Shown here: one piece after another, positions 1 through 9,963 of the stretch | How the letters are laid out: the number at the start of each line of letters is the position of its first letter | Position numbering within the stretch: the stretch's first letter is position 1 | From: Ascoidea rubescens DSM 1968 | Taxonomy: Eukaryota > Ascomycota > Saccharomycetes > Ascoideales > Ascoideaceae | Length of the DNA: 64,000 nt | Direction: 5' to 3' | Assembly (NCBI RefSeq): GCF_001661345.1 | Contig: NW_017962914.1 | Location: forward strand, 150,439 to 214,438 | Translations under genes and position numbers: made by a program | The notes under the pieces: generated by a model | What the model saw: only the letters and a program-made list of their open reading frames with translations | Database searches by the model: none | Told to the model about the DNA's origin: nothing

Positions 1-47
1 AAAATTAAAATTTTAATTATTTTGAAAATAGACATAGAAACTAGGAT

Positions 48-146
48 TAAAATGATTAAATGGATCAAATAGATCAAATGGATCAAATGGATTAAATGGA
101 TTAAATGGATTAAATGAATTAAATGAATTAAATGAATTAAATGGAT
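48..146. repeat. 9-bp minisatellite, unit GGATTAAAT
   Basis: About eleven tandem copies of a 9-bp unit are visible, drifting from GGATCAAAT on the left through GGATTAAAT to GAATTAAAT on the right. Variants are grouped in blocks, as expected of expansion by slippage or unequal exchange. No open frame crosses it. It may have spacer or replication relevance, but nothing in the sequence shows a function. Confidence 0.85.
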
Positions 147-1215
147 ATGAAACGATATTAGCCACATTAGTAACATTCAGGAAACCATTATTTGGTTATT
201 TAGTTATTTAGTTGTTGAGATATTTTGTTTCAAAATCGATCATTATGTTTTAAATTTTTTAAGAACAAGTAAAAGACAACAAATCATGGAAATGAAAATT
301 CAAAACCGTGGGAGATGCTCTAAAAAAAAGAAAAGAAGATATAATAATAATAATAATAATTAAAATGAAAGTTTTCTAGATTAATAAAATGATGATAGAG
401 AAAAAAATAAAATAAAAAATAATCAAGCAAAAAAATAAAAGAGATGGGCTTAAAAATAATGATTAAAAACAAAAAAAAACTAACAAAAAACAAAAAAACA
501 AAAATGAAATCCGGAGAATAAAAAAAGACTAAATTCATTTATGATAAGCAGTGATCACATTTCCACTACGTAGATAGTACAGATAAATGTTGAAGAGTCA
601 AAAAAATAGTCTTTTTGGACAGCATGATAATTTTATCAAAAACCGTACTTACAGCCATAAATATTGAGAGAAAATCCTTGATAAATATTCATTTTATCAA
701 GTAAATTTTGTTTATTCATTTTAGAAGATAACCGATCCGCAATAAGTTTAATTAGGTTAAATTGAATTTAATGGACGATAAAATGATAATGAATAAAAAT
801 TAAATAATGATCATGAATTGAATAAAATTCAGGAAAGTAAATGTACAGTGTACTAATAGCCCAAATAAATTAGTAAATATGAATATTAAAGATTAAATCT
901 AAAAGTGGTTATATCCGTAATTTAATAGTATGGTGAATTAGGAGAAAAAGCAGTTTAGTGATAATTAGCTCCATAGGTCGACTGACAAGAGAATAAGATT
1001 TCTAAGCTTGAAATAGAACGGACCATGCTGTGAAAGAAGTATTAACCAGATCTATGATCAATGATAGAATTTGATTGCATTATAATTCAACAGGTTGATA
1101 GGCAACACAATAGAACCAACAACTGAAACTGGAGGAAAGAAGGTTAGGAATATTCTGTCAACTGGCTGCTGCCAGTCTCAACACCTTTTTTGTTCTCTGC
1201 AGCACTTTCAAGCCA

Positions 1216-1290
1216 CTGCTTCTGCTTCTGCTTCTGCTTCTGCTTCTGCTTCTGCTTCTGCTTCTGCTTCTTCTGCTACTTCTGCTGCTT
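1216..1290 (+). repeat. TTCTGC hexanucleotide microsatellite in the FUN14 upstream region
   Basis: Roughly ten TTCTGC units followed by degenerate TTCTGCTACTTCTGC copies. It lies about 110-180 bp before the FUN14 start codon. The frames read through it give Ser-Ala or Arg-Ser runs and are not genes. Confidence 0.85.
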
Positions 1291-1397
1291 TTGCTTCCGG
1301 GAGAGAGCCCTAGGGCTCGTCCAGTAACATAAAAAGAGCTCATCGCAATCGAAAACCAGGCTCGAAAAGAAACAACAACAACAACGACACCAGCTCT

Positions 1398-2099
1398 ATG
1401 TTCTTTAGATTGTTTTCTCGCTCAGTAAAGGCGTTGCCAGAGGCTGTTTCTCTCCATGCCTCTCCTTCATCGGTTTCTTGGTCAACGTTCAAAGGAATTG
1501 CTTCACGCTCAAGGCCCAGCTCTCCATTTAGCTCGAATTTCACTTCCAAATTCACCTCAAGGCCCACTGCTCGATTAAATTCCAAACCCAATGTCAAACA
1601 CAAGCCTAGCTCGAATGCTAATCCAACGCTATCTTTCAGAAGCTCTTTCCCGTTGTTGTTCGGCACCTCAGCTTCAGTGTTGTTGTTGTCTGCTTTGGCT
1701 TCTCACCAGGGCAAGTTGCTTTGCGACTCGCCAGCTCCTCCACAACCTGCTATATCCATCAAGACGTCGCTTTTGCCTTCTGGCTCTGGCTCGTCGTCTG
1801 TTCCAGGAAAATCGCGATTTAATGGCAAGTTGAACTACCAGGAGCTCTGTTTTGGCTCGATGTTCGGCATGTTTCTAGGTGCGATAGCCGGGAAACTCTC
1901 CTACATTATTGTGTTTATCACCGGAGGCACTCTACTCATGTTACAGTTCTTTGTCAACAGAGGCGCCATCGACATCAATTGGCGAGGAGTGCTTGTTGCT
2001 GGAAGAGAGAAGATGTCGTTGAGGAGTCTTTTGTTGAGCAGGCCCTCGTTTAAGCTCTCCTTCTTGTGTGCGTTTTCCATTGCTGCTTTCAACGTCTGA
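1398..2099 (+). CDS. FUN14: FUN14-family mitochondrial outer-membrane protein
   Basis: The 233-residue product has a Ser/Arg-rich N-terminal extension of about 130 residues. The conserved FUN14 core follows, starting at about residue 148 with LNYQELCFGSMFGMFLG, then two hydrophobic segments (Gly-rich, then LSYIIVFITGGTLLMLQFF) and a short C-terminal hydrophobic stretch. The family (FUNDC1 in animals) sits in the mitochondrial outer membrane; animal members are mitophagy receptors, while the yeast role is less clear. I see no LC3/Atg8 motif that I would trust. The start is the first ATG and suits a basic leader. The gene is somewhat longer than the S. cerevisiae protein (about 198 residues). 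It contains no in-frame CTG codon. PRE7 follows on the same strand after a 173-bp gap. Confidence 0.88.
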   Translation: MFFRLFSRSVKALPEAVSLHASPSSVSWSTFKGIASRSRPSSPFSSNFTSKFTSRPTARLNSKPNVKHKPSSNANPTLSFRSSFPLLFGTSASVLLLSALASHQGKLLCDSPAPPQPAISIKTSLLPSGSGSSSVPGKSRFNGKLNYQELCFGSMFGMFLGAIAGKLSYIIVFITGGTLLMLQFFVNRGAIDINWRGVLVAGREKMSLRSLLLSRPSFKLSFLCAFSIAAFNV

Positions 2100-2272
2100 G
2101 CTTACCCGCTCTGTTTTCTTTGCCACTTCCATGGAGGTAGCGATATAGAGATGTAGCAACACATAGGCGAGAAATTGATTGATTGATTGATTCCTTTATC
2201 GATAACACCAATTGGTATCCACTGACTCACACTCACAGCGCCAGTTAATACACACATATATATATCGAGAAC

Positions 2273-2965
2273 ATGTCGTCAGATTATTCCAACATAAAGG
2301 ACTCAGCTCCAATTGAACATCGCTTCAATCCTTATTCGGATAATGGAGGAACTATATTGGGCATAGCAGGAGAAGACTTTGCAGTGTTAGCAGGAGATAC
2401 TCGTCATACCACTGGCTATTCGATCAATTCAAGGTACGAGCCCAAGGTGTTCGATGTTGGAGACAATATTATAATGTCTGCGAATGGGTTTTCAGCCGAT
2501 GGAAATTCGCTAATTACAAACTTCAAGACAAATCTACAATGGTACCATTTCAATAATAATGAGGAAAAATTAAAGATCTCGTCGGCAGCAAGATTGATCC
2601 AACATTTGTTATATGGGAAACGATTTTTCCCATACTATGTTCATACAATTATAGCTGGACTAGACGAAAATGGCAAAGGTGCAGTATATTCATTCGATCC
2701 AGTTGGATCATACGAAAGAGAACAGTGCAGAGCAGGGGGAGCAGCAGCCAGTTTGATCATGCCCTTTTTAGACAACCAAGTCAATTTCAAGAATCAAGCA
2801 AATCAGCCATTGAGATATTTATCGTTGAATGAAGTTTTGTCATTAGTAAAAGACGCGTTTTCTAGTGCAACAGAGAGACATATTCATGTTGGTGACTATT
2901 TAGAGATATTAATTGTCACCAAAGAAGGTGTTAGAACCGAACTTTATCCATTAAAAAGAGACTGA
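2273..2965 (+). CDS. PRE7: 20S proteasome subunit beta-6
   Basis: This 230-residue protein is nearly collinear with S. cerevisiae Pre7 over its whole length, including NGGTILGIAGEDFAVLAGDTR near the N-terminus, the YGKRFFPYYVHTIIAGLDE block and the RAGGAAASLIMPFLDNQVNF block. It is one of the structural beta subunits of the 20S core particle, not one of the three Thr-protease subunits. It is shorter than the S. cerevisiae protein because the insertion after VNFKNQ is reduced. The first ATG follows a run of TA repeats at about 2254-2264. It converges with ERD2, with only 47 bp between the stop codons, the same arrangement as in S. cerevisiae. No in-frame CTG codon occurs. Confidence 0.97.
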   Translation: MSSDYSNIKDSAPIEHRFNPYSDNGGTILGIAGEDFAVLAGDTRHTTGYSINSRYEPKVFDVGDNIIMSANGFSADGNSLITNFKTNLQWYHFNNNEEKLKISSAARLIQHLLYGKRFFPYYVHTIIAGLDENGKGAVYSFDPVGSYEREQCRAGGAAASLIMPFLDNQVNFKNQANQPLRYLSLNEVLSLVKDAFSSATERHIHVGDYLEILIVTKEGVRTELYPLKRD

Positions 2966-3012
2966 AATTCTTATTAAAACTAGATTAGATTAGATTAATT
3001 GAGATTATATAT

Positions 3013-3657
3013 TTATACAGGGATCTTAAAGTTCATTCCTTTTATAACTTTTTTATAATATATATAAAAGAAATCTGAATAAATCAACGTTTGTATAATG
3101 CCAGCTATCACAGCAATTGAATCAAAATGATTTTCCATATAATATCTCCATAGCCAATTGGGAATATACAATGCTCTATAAATACCTAGGGCAAAAATGT
3201 AATGAGTCGTCAAAAGCTCTGCTTCTCCAGTTCTTTGCAACATGAACAATTGTGGAAATATTGCTACGCTCTCTAACCAAATACTAAAGCTCCAAAGTAT
3301 TTCAGTGAAATTGTATCCATAGTTGAAAATTAACGAGGTTATAGCGCTGCCAATTAGCAAATACTCAATCTTGAATTCGTCAAACGTTGGTTGCTGGCTC
3401 TTGAGATAGTTGTGCTTGAATATCATTAAATACAAAATGTAATTCGACGACCCAATAAAGAAAACCTTCATCAATGTGTTGTAAAGAGAAACATATCTGA
3501 AGAACAAATCAATATATCTCGTCATAAAGACAATCGAGTAGAGTAACTGTGTCTTGAAGGAAATCCCAGAAATCGATCTGGCCTTGATGATAGCATTGAG
3601 AAGAATTAGCACACTGACCAAGTGGGACAAGTCCCCTAGAATTCTGAAAAGATTCAT
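3013..3657 (-). CDS. ERD2: HDEL/KDEL-type ER retention receptor
   Basis: A 214-residue multi-pass membrane protein of the ERD2 family, close to the usual length of about 215-220. Recognisable blocks are MNLFRILGDLSHL at the N-terminus, the ISGISFKTQLLYSIVFMTRYIDLF segment and the ESVAIFPQLFMLQRTGEAE segment that forms part of the ligand-binding core. It ends with a short lysine-containing tail. The receptor cycles between Golgi and ER, returning soluble HDEL or KDEL proteins via COPI vesicles. A COPI subunit gene, SEC26, lies next door. No intron is needed here, whereas the S. cerevisiae gene has one near its start. A CACGTG motif lies about 165 bp upstream. Confidence 0.96.
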   Translation of the reverse strand: MNLFRILGDLSHLVSVLILLNAIIKARSISGISFKTQLLYSIVFMTRYIDLFFRYVSLYNTLMKVFFIGSSNYILYLMIFKHNYLKSQQPTFDEFKIEYLLIGSAITSLIFNYGYNFTEILWSFSIWLESVAIFPQLFMLQRTGEAELLTTHYIFALGIYRALYIPNWLWRYYMENHFDSIAVIAGIIQTLIYSDFFYIYYKKVIKGMNFKIPV

Positions 3658-3975
3658 TTTGAATTGAGAACAGGAATATAATACAGTAGATTACACCTCA
3701 AGTTTCTCTAAAGCCCTTTCTAAACCTCTTTCCAAAACTCTTACAAAACTCTTACACCAAAACGTCAAGCCTCAACTGGATCAAACTTAAAGCCAGCTCA
3801 GAGATCCACGCCGGTGGCCTCGCACGTGCACTCTGCTTCTTCTGCTTCCTCTGATTCAGGATCTCTGATTCGGGATCTCTGATTCAGGAGTTGATCTTTT
3901 TCTACAGCGGCGCTTTTTGATCAAGAAGAAACATGTATTATGCATTACGCAGAGAAAACAAAACCAAAACCACCT
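3658..3975. promoter_or_regulatory. ERD2 upstream region with a CACGTG motif and short tandem repeat
   Basis: The region lies between the ERD2 start and the SEC26 stop. It holds CACGTG at 3823-3828 and about three imperfect 14-bp copies of a GGATCTCTGATTC unit at about 3850-3889, next to a TTCTGC-rich patch. No gene is seen. Confidence 0.55.
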
Positions 3976-6891
3976 CTAAACAGCAGCTATCACATACTTG
4001 TTGGACTTTCGGGATATCGAGGCAATTCTGTCCCCAAGACTCAAGGCCAACCCTTGCCCCTTGGATCGAATGCGAATATGGCCCATTATAGGCCCTGTCT
4101 GGGTCTTTTCAATACACAAGTTGGCCAACGCATCTTCGCCAAACGACGACTTGGAGTACAAGTTGGCACTCAAAAATTGGCACTCTTCTCCAACAATAGC
4201 GCCTGGGGTCAAACATTTCATGTTCGTGTTTGACAACAATAGATCCAAATACGTCTTCAACGAGGGCAAGTTCGACTTGATCGATATCTTGTTTTCCCAT
4301 TCAAACTCATTCCACATGGTTCTGAATTGAGCTTCAGAACAGCTGGCAGGCTTGATGTAATCCATTATATTGACGTGAACATCATTTAGGATCACTATTC
4401 TGCTGTCGTCCGAATGTTGTCCATCATACACAATATTACCGAATATAACACCAGTGTCTGCTGATGTCACTTTGATTGAGGTTCGTACTTTATGGAACCC
4501 ATGGGGCCCAACGTTTGATGATGTTGCCTTATCAATCACTTGCAAATCTCCCAAAGTTGCAAATTCAACTGATAGATTTCTCAATGTTTCCGTGGTTTGA
4601 TTAACCACCAACACATCCAATACAACATCAAATTGGTTAACTGTCACCAATGCTTCGGCATAAACTGGATCACTAAACCCAGTTAATTGGATAATCTTGT
4701 TAAGTCTTGATGATAATTTCTCCTTCTTGCCACTTCCACTGATTTTTAATGCACCGATTGACTCAATTTCTTCCAATTCGCCACTTTTAACTATATGTTT
4801 GCTCTTAAATTGTCGGAAATTTATTGTATCATCGACTTGTTGGACCTTTTTAGCAAAGTCTAATAAATCATCTTGAAGTTTTTTGTTATCATCTTCTGCC
4901 AATTGCTTCTTAAAGGAATTCTTAGTATCTTCCAAAAACGCTCCTTCAAGTAATTGGAATTCAATTGATTTTTCATCATTGTTACTATCATCTGCTAAAA
5001 ATCTCACACATGCAAATATTCTTTCGGCCGAATCCTCATCGATTTTGGTCTTTACATATTTAGATTCTCCAACTCTCAAAATTGAGACCATAATTAGCAT
5101 TGCTTCAGCTTTCAATACATTATATACTTTCTTGTTTTTAGATAATCTTTGAAATCTTAATACCAACTTGACGATAGTAGTCGATAATACTGCACCCAAA
5201 TAAAAATCTCCGTCCAAGATAAATTGACGAATAGGTGGCTTTAGACTTGTAGACAAATCATCTTTCTTGATTTCAGTGGTTAAAGCTGATTCTGTAGCAT
5301 AAGTACCATCAGGTAAGACCAAAGGTCCCTTTTTCTTTGTATTTTCATGATCATGATCATTTCCATTTTCATTTTCATGACCATCTTCACTACTAGTTTC
5401 GGTTGATTGCTGCTCGGATGCTAAAATGGGCAATTTGCCGACATTAGATCTGATATGACGCCAAGCATCTTGAATGTCCTTTTCTTCTAAGCAATATTCT
5501 CCAATGATCCATAATGCATTTCTGTAAACTTTGCCACTTCTAACGTTATGCAATGAGTCAATTAATTTGTGAATAATTGAGCTTCTTAATTTAGGATACT
5601 TTTCAACAACTTCTTTAACAAAGGAAATGATCTCTGATGCTGATACAGTGTTTAAATCACTAATTATATCCAACAATAAGTCAATAACGTCTGCAGCAAT
5701 TTCGTAAAATTTAATGGCACAGGTATTGATAGTGGAAATTAACAATTCTCTGTATTTTATCGACAAATCATCAGAACTCGATGAATTTGTATTTGAAATC
5801 GAGGTGATTGTTGTGGCTAGTTCCTTTTTCAAAAATTTAATTACATCTTCAACATTTTTTTTATTAATTAATCTCAAAATCAATTTCAAAGCGTTTTTTC
5901 TAACATCATAATCCTGGGAATTTAAAATTCTAATAATATCTAAACATAGATCTTGTAATACACCAGGGTTTGAATCATTTAAACCATTGATTCTCTCTAA
6001 ACAGATTAATTTAACGTTGTTATCAGGGACTTTTATCGACAAGTCAATGAATTTTGATGCAGCAGCGATGATGGCAGATGTAGAAGATGATAATATAGTC
6101 AAAGTTGTAGCACATTCGTAAATAACAGTTGAATTGTCGGAACTTTCTAACAAGTCAGTTATAAGAAACAAGTAATTTTCATTCAATTCAGAATATTTCA
6201 AAAAATCCTTTCTAATAAACTCAATGATTGAAATTTGTAAAATTGAGTCCAAATTGTTTAAATCGTGATTTTGAATAAACAATAAAGCTCTTTCTCTATC
6301 TAAATCACCAAGACAAACAAAGGCATTTCGTTTACAGATCGAGTCAGTTTCAACTTCAAGAAAATTAGCAACCAATTCAGATGCATCAGGTAATAAATAA
6401 TCAGAGACTTTGAATATCGACCAAATTGCAAAGACAGCGTTTTTTCTAACATAGGAGTGTCTATGTTCAAGACAGGTACGACAACTTGGAACTAGAGGTT
6501 CTAGTAAATCTGGTTCTTTTAATTTGGTGAGGAATTTTAAAGTCATACCTCTGATATACTCATTAGGATGTTGCAAATCGTTTCTAATTGCGTTACAAAC
6601 CAAGATCATTTCCTGTCTTAATTTTCCCTCGTCATCTAGTTTTGGACAAATTTCCCAGTAAAAATATAGCAATTTCTTCAATTCCTTGTTTTTTGAAGGC
6701 ATAACATAACGAATAACATGCATCAACAATGAGGGCAACAAGTTGCCATTCAACATTGAGATGAGAATTTTCTTCATTGCATCGATTTTGACCTCATCTT
6801 TGGACTTTTCCAATAAAGATCTGTACTGCTCAAGAGTGGATTTGCTGGAGGTGGAAGGTTCATTGATTATCGTGTAGGCTACATCCGCCAT
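3976..6891 (-). CDS. SEC26: Coatomer (COPI) beta subunit
   Basis: The 971-residue product has the beta-COP length (973 in S. cerevisiae) and architecture. An N-terminal alpha-solenoid of adaptin-like HEAT repeats includes HPNEYIRGMTLKFL and CLEHRHSYVRKNAVFAIWSI. A charged linker with an EDGHENENGNDHDHEN-type acidic stretch lies near residue 510. The C-terminal appendage includes FSDPVYAEALVTVNQFDVVL and ends LGDRIASISRKSNKYVIAAV. It is part of the COPI coat that drives Golgi-to-ER retrieval. The start is the ATG at 6889-6891, beginning MADVAY; a longer frame upstream has no ATG. MRPL7 lies upstream on the same strand. In S. cerevisiae these two genes converge, so one has been inverted. Confidence 0.97.
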   Translation of the reverse strand: MADVAYTIINEPSTSSKSTLEQYRSLLEKSKDEVKIDAMKKILISMLNGNLLPSLLMHVIRYVMPSKNKELKKLLYFYWEICPKLDDEGKLRQEMILVCNAIRNDLQHPNEYIRGMTLKFLTKLKEPDLLEPLVPSCRTCLEHRHSYVRKNAVFAIWSIFKVSDYLLPDASELVANFLEVETDSICKRNAFVCLGDLDRERALLFIQNHDLNNLDSILQISIIEFIRKDFLKYSELNENYLFLITDLLESSDNSTVIYECATTLTILSSSTSAIIAAASKFIDLSIKVPDNNVKLICLERINGLNDSNPGVLQDLCLDIIRILNSQDYDVRKNALKLILRLINKKNVEDVIKFLKKELATTITSISNTNSSSSDDLSIKYRELLISTINTCAIKFYEIAADVIDLLLDIISDLNTVSASEIISFVKEVVEKYPKLRSSIIHKLIDSLHNVRSGKVYRNALWIIGEYCLEEKDIQDAWRHIRSNVGKLPILASEQQSTETSSEDGHENENGNDHDHENTKKKGPLVLPDGTYATESALTTEIKKDDLSTSLKPPIRQFILDGDFYLGAVLSTTIVKLVLRFQRLSKNKKVYNVLKAEAMLIMVSILRVGESKYVKTKIDEDSAERIFACVRFLADDSNNDEKSIEFQLLEGAFLEDTKNSFKKQLAEDDNKKLQDDLLDFAKKVQQVDDTINFRQFKSKHIVKSGELEEIESIGALKISGSGKKEKLSSRLNKIIQLTGFSDPVYAEALVTVNQFDVVLDVLVVNQTTETLRNLSVEFATLGDLQVIDKATSSNVGPHGFHKVRTSIKVTSADTGVIFGNIVYDGQHSDDSRIVILNDVHVNIMDYIKPASCSEAQFRTMWNEFEWENKISIKSNLPSLKTYLDLLLSNTNMKCLTPGAIVGEECQFLSANLYSKSSFGEDALANLCIEKTQTGPIMGHIRIRSKGQGLALSLGDRIASISRKSNKYVIAAV

Positions 6892-7193
6892 GTTGGGCAA
6901 TAAATAGAGCACTGGCAGAGAGATTGGAACAGTGAGTTAATTGAGAAGAACTGGCTAATCAACGAGATACCCTTGATCTGATCTGATGGAGAGCTGATTC
7001 TAAATAACAACGAAATCTTTTCAGAGCTGGTTTTTACAAGTGTCCAGAAAGCGCGCCGGCACGTGCCTCGCATCCACCAATATAAGCGATATAATAAGAG
7101 CTTGATAAGAAAGAGGTGCTACAGTGGTGCTGTGGTGCTGTGCTTAGATTGAAGTGTATATTTACAGGAACAAATGCTGGTTTCCATGGCCCA
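6892..7193. promoter_or_regulatory. SEC26 upstream region
   Basis: Short gap between the SEC26 start and the MRPL7 stop. It contains CACGTG at 7060-7065 in a small GC-rich patch (GCGCGCCGGCACGTGCC), about 170 bp before SEC26. No gene is seen. Confidence 0.5.
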
Positions 7194-8105
7194 CTAGGCA
7201 GTGGGCTGGCTCTCTGCTATCTTTTTGAATGGGAAGCCCAATCCACTCAAGAGCAATCTGGCGTCGTTGTCGGTTTGGGCAGAGGTGATGATGTTGAAGT
7301 TCATTCCAAACACCACTGGCCATAGGTCCTGGTTGGCTTCGATCTCTGGAAAGTATCTGACGTCCTCAGAGGTGAGACCAAAGGAGATGTTTCCAGACCT
7401 GTCGCCACCTTTTTTGTTGTCCAATCCGTTGAATGATCTGACTCTTGGAAGAACAAGCTCGGTTAGTGTTGATAGGAACTGCGAGAGATACTTTCCCTTC
7501 AATTCCACTTTGGCACCCATGGGTGTGTTACGACGAATCTTCCATGTAACGACATCCGATCTCGAGTAGATTTTCCTTGGTCTGACATTTGTAATCTGCT
7601 GCAATAGCAATTGGGCGACAATCGGATGGTTGGGGAATTGGGAGGATTCGTTAGCATAGCAGTTAATAACTAGCGATTCAATTTTAGGCAAGTTGTCGAT
7701 AGTATAGGGTGTGATGTCTCTTGTTGGAACGACTACTCCCTTGGGTTTCTTCTTTTCTCTGTGAATGTGATAAGACGAAGAGCCATCCCACGATCTTCTT
7801 TTTTTACCTTCGATTACTTCGAAGCCATCGTCAAATGTCATCAATAGCAAGTTTGGTTTCAAGGTATTTTCGTAATAATCATTGAATCGATCTGGCTCTG
7901 TTTCAACAGGTCTGAATCCCACTGATCTTATATCTGTTTTCTCGTACTTCAAGCCCTCAAACCTTTTAGATAATTTGGCTTTGCTGATTGGAACAAGATG
8001 ATGCACTGGTTTGACTATGGAGATCTTGCATTTGTTCAATACCTCAGCAGAACTGAATGTTCTTGCGAACTGTTTGGCAAACTGAAAACTCACAACGCCA
8101 GTCAT
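7194..8105 (-). CDS. MRPL7: Mitochondrial large-subunit ribosomal protein uL5m
   Basis: A 303-residue protein starting MTGVVSFQFAKQFARTFSSA, a basic and hydroxylated N-terminus typical of a mitochondrial presequence. The uL5 fold follows: KIESLVINCYANESSQ, then TNVRPRKIYSRSDVVTWKIRRNTPMGAKVELKG, then LVLPRVRSFNGLDNKKGGDRSGNISFGL, and near the C-terminus GMNFNIITSAQTDNDARLLLSGLGFPF. S. cerevisiae Mrpl7 has 292 residues. The start is the ATG at 8103-8105; longer frames begin without ATG. A TCACGTGA-type site lies 138 bp upstream. It belongs to the mitoribosome together with MRPL11, also in this window. Confidence 0.95.
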   Translation of the reverse strand: MTGVVSFQFAKQFARTFSSAEVLNKCKISIVKPVHHLVPISKAKLSKRFEGLKYEKTDIRSVGFRPVETEPDRFNDYYENTLKPNLLLMTFDDGFEVIEGKKRRSWDGSSSYHIHREKKKPKGVVVPTRDITPYTIDNLPKIESLVINCYANESSQFPNHPIVAQLLLQQITNVRPRKIYSRSDVVTWKIRRNTPMGAKVELKGKYLSQFLSTLTELVLPRVRSFNGLDNKKGGDRSGNISFGLTSEDVRYFPEIEANQDLWPVVFGMNFNIITSAQTDNDARLLLSGLGFPFKKIAESQPTA

Positions 8106-8242
8106 TTCAATCAAGTAAAACGAGTGTGTTATAATTCGATGCACCAATAACTTTGAGTATCCTCAAATCTTGAATCCTTCTCTTGAACAATTTCTCGTCC
8201 ACTGAAAAAACAAGCTATGAAAATCTAATAAAATTTGAGCTT

Positions 8243-8248
8243 CACGTG
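8243..8248. promoter_or_regulatory. CACGTG site upstream of MRPL7
   Basis: TTCACGTGAC lies 138 bp before the MRPL7 start codon. CACGTG is the core site for Cbf1-type bHLH factors. Its distance matches the sites in front of NDUFA2 and MRPL11. Binding is inferred from the motif only. Confidence 0.5.
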
Positions 8249-8348
8249 ACATCTTTTTTTCCCACTGTATGAGAGTCAGTATGGGGAATTGCATATCAGT
8301 GATTACGAGTTGGATAATAAAATGTAATGCTGAATTATTGTATAGAAA

Positions 8349-9963
8349 CTATTTAGTTGAGGATGGTTTTGCGTGGGCTTTGGAAAGAGCATACTCTTCT
8401 TCCCATAGATCTCGTTGGAATTTGAACCAGTTGGGTAGGATCTCTTCTCTGGGAAGTTTTATTCGAAGTGTTTTCACTTTGAAGCAATTTTTCTCATTTG
8501 GCTTATAAAAGTGATAATGTTTGATTGCATTGGTGTTATAAGAGTTATCATTATGGTTATGACTGTTAATTGTATTGTTGATTGTAATTTTGTTTAAAAT
8601 GTTATTGGAATCATGATAATTAGAAACCTGGCTTATTGGGATAGTGAATGAGGATAGCACAGATACAGACGATAATGCAGATGTTGAATCTTTCAATGAT
8701 ATATCTTTATCGTTTTGCAAGTTTTTTGGCAAATTTAAGGGTAAAGTTATTGACAAAGTTGGTTCACTTTTTAGAAATGGATTATTCAAGTCAATATTAT
8801 TATTATTAATATTGATGTTCTTAATGTTAATATTGTTATTTGTATTATTGTCATCGAGGGTGATCTTTGATAATTTATCAGTTAATAAAGATTTGTTATT
8901 ATCATTATCATTATTATCATTATTATTATTAAAATTATTTGAAATGTGGTTTTTATTCACATTATAATACGATATTGATTTTGTCTTTTTCTTTCTTTTT
9001 TTTCTATTTTCAACCAATTTAAGTAAATTTTGAGGAATTTGAGGTGATTTTGAAAAATCGTTCTCTTTTTCATTCTCGTTTTCGTTTTCGTTCTCATTAT
9101 CGTTATTAGTATTATGGTTTTTATTGTTACTATTAATATTAGATTGAATGGGGATATTTTTATTTATATTTTTATTATTGTTAGCATTATTAATATTATT
9201 AATATTATTGATGATATTATTATGGATATTTTTAGGTTTGGGGTTATTTTTGTTGTGATCATTATTTGGTATTAATTCGATTCTGATAATCTCCAAGAAT
9301 ATTTCAGCAAAATAATTTGAGATTGAAATCTTGTTTGAATATAATCTATATTCAGCTAAAATAGAGGAATAACTCCATTTAAGCAATTTTCTTAACAAGC
9401 CTATAAGGATTTCCGTTGAGTCAATTAATAAGAGGTTGTAGGTTAGTTTGTTTAATAAGATTTCAAAGATTTTAATGATTAAATTTTTATTTATAATCAT
9501 CCAATCATCTTTATTATTATCTTGATAAATATATTCAATATTATCGTGTTCTGTTTGTAGATTATTCAAGTTATTGGAGTTGTTTTGGATATTGGGATTA
9601 ATGAATTTCAAATTACCCAATTGGTATAGTTTAATATTATTTTCATCTAAAAAGTTTCTAAAAATTCTTGAAGGCTTTTCGACATTTAATAGGATGATTG
9701 ATTTTAAATTTAAAGTTTTAAGAAAGAAAAAATTTATCTGGTCAATTTTTGAGCATCTGTCTGAATACAAGAGAGAAGAAAAAAGTAGATATAAATATAT
9801 GAGTATAAACAGGATAGTTTATTGAAGGCAATTGCTAAGTTAGTAAATTAGTCAGTTGTAATTTGAAGTGCAACAGTTGACATCGTTGTAAACACTTACA
9901 AAGACCGTTTTCCACTAAATTAAAGTTATCTGGAGGAATTAAGGATTTTTTTGAGTTTAACAT
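8349..9963 (-). CDS. OCA4: OCA4-like atypical (probably inactive) tyrosine phosphatase, spliced
   Basis: The coding sequence is complement(8349..9760,9900..9963), 491 codons. Exon 1 encodes a short segment with LIPPDNFNLVENGL, matching the family N-terminus. Joining after GGTCTTT gives GLYRCSKIDQINFFFLKTLNLKS, which aligns with S. cerevisiae Oca4. The intron is 139 nt with donor GTAAGT, branch TACTAAC at 9839-9845 and acceptor TTCAG. The middle has EYRLYSNKISISNYFAEIFLEIIRIE and the end has VKTLRIKLPREEILPNWFKFQRDLWEEEY, both family landmarks. A long Asn-rich insert separates them. Where active Siw14-type phosphatases have HCxxxxxR, this protein has LIDSTEILIGLLRK, so the catalytic Cys is missing, as in Oca4. 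The OCA proteins act as a cytosolic complex in inositol pyrophosphate and oxidant signalling. Confidence 0.9.
9761..9899 (-). other. Spliceosomal intron of OCA4
   Basis: The intron begins GTAAGTG and has a perfect TACTAAC branch site (9839-9845). An AG only a few bases after the branch point is probably too close to use. The next AG is the acceptor after a pyrimidine-rich run (TTTTTTCTTCTCTCTTGTATTCAG on the minus strand, shown here in part). Splicing restores the conserved GLYRC motif, which supports the model strongly. Confidence 0.9.

Larger units (their letters stand above)
1..1397. other. Gene-free left flank, upstream of FUN14
   Basis: I see no convincing gene here. The short open frames are low-complexity. 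The stretch holds a 9-bp minisatellite near its left end, a short AAT run around 344-361 and a TTCTGC microsatellite at about 1216-1290. The last few hundred bases must contain the FUN14 promoter and leader. Confidence 0.6.
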
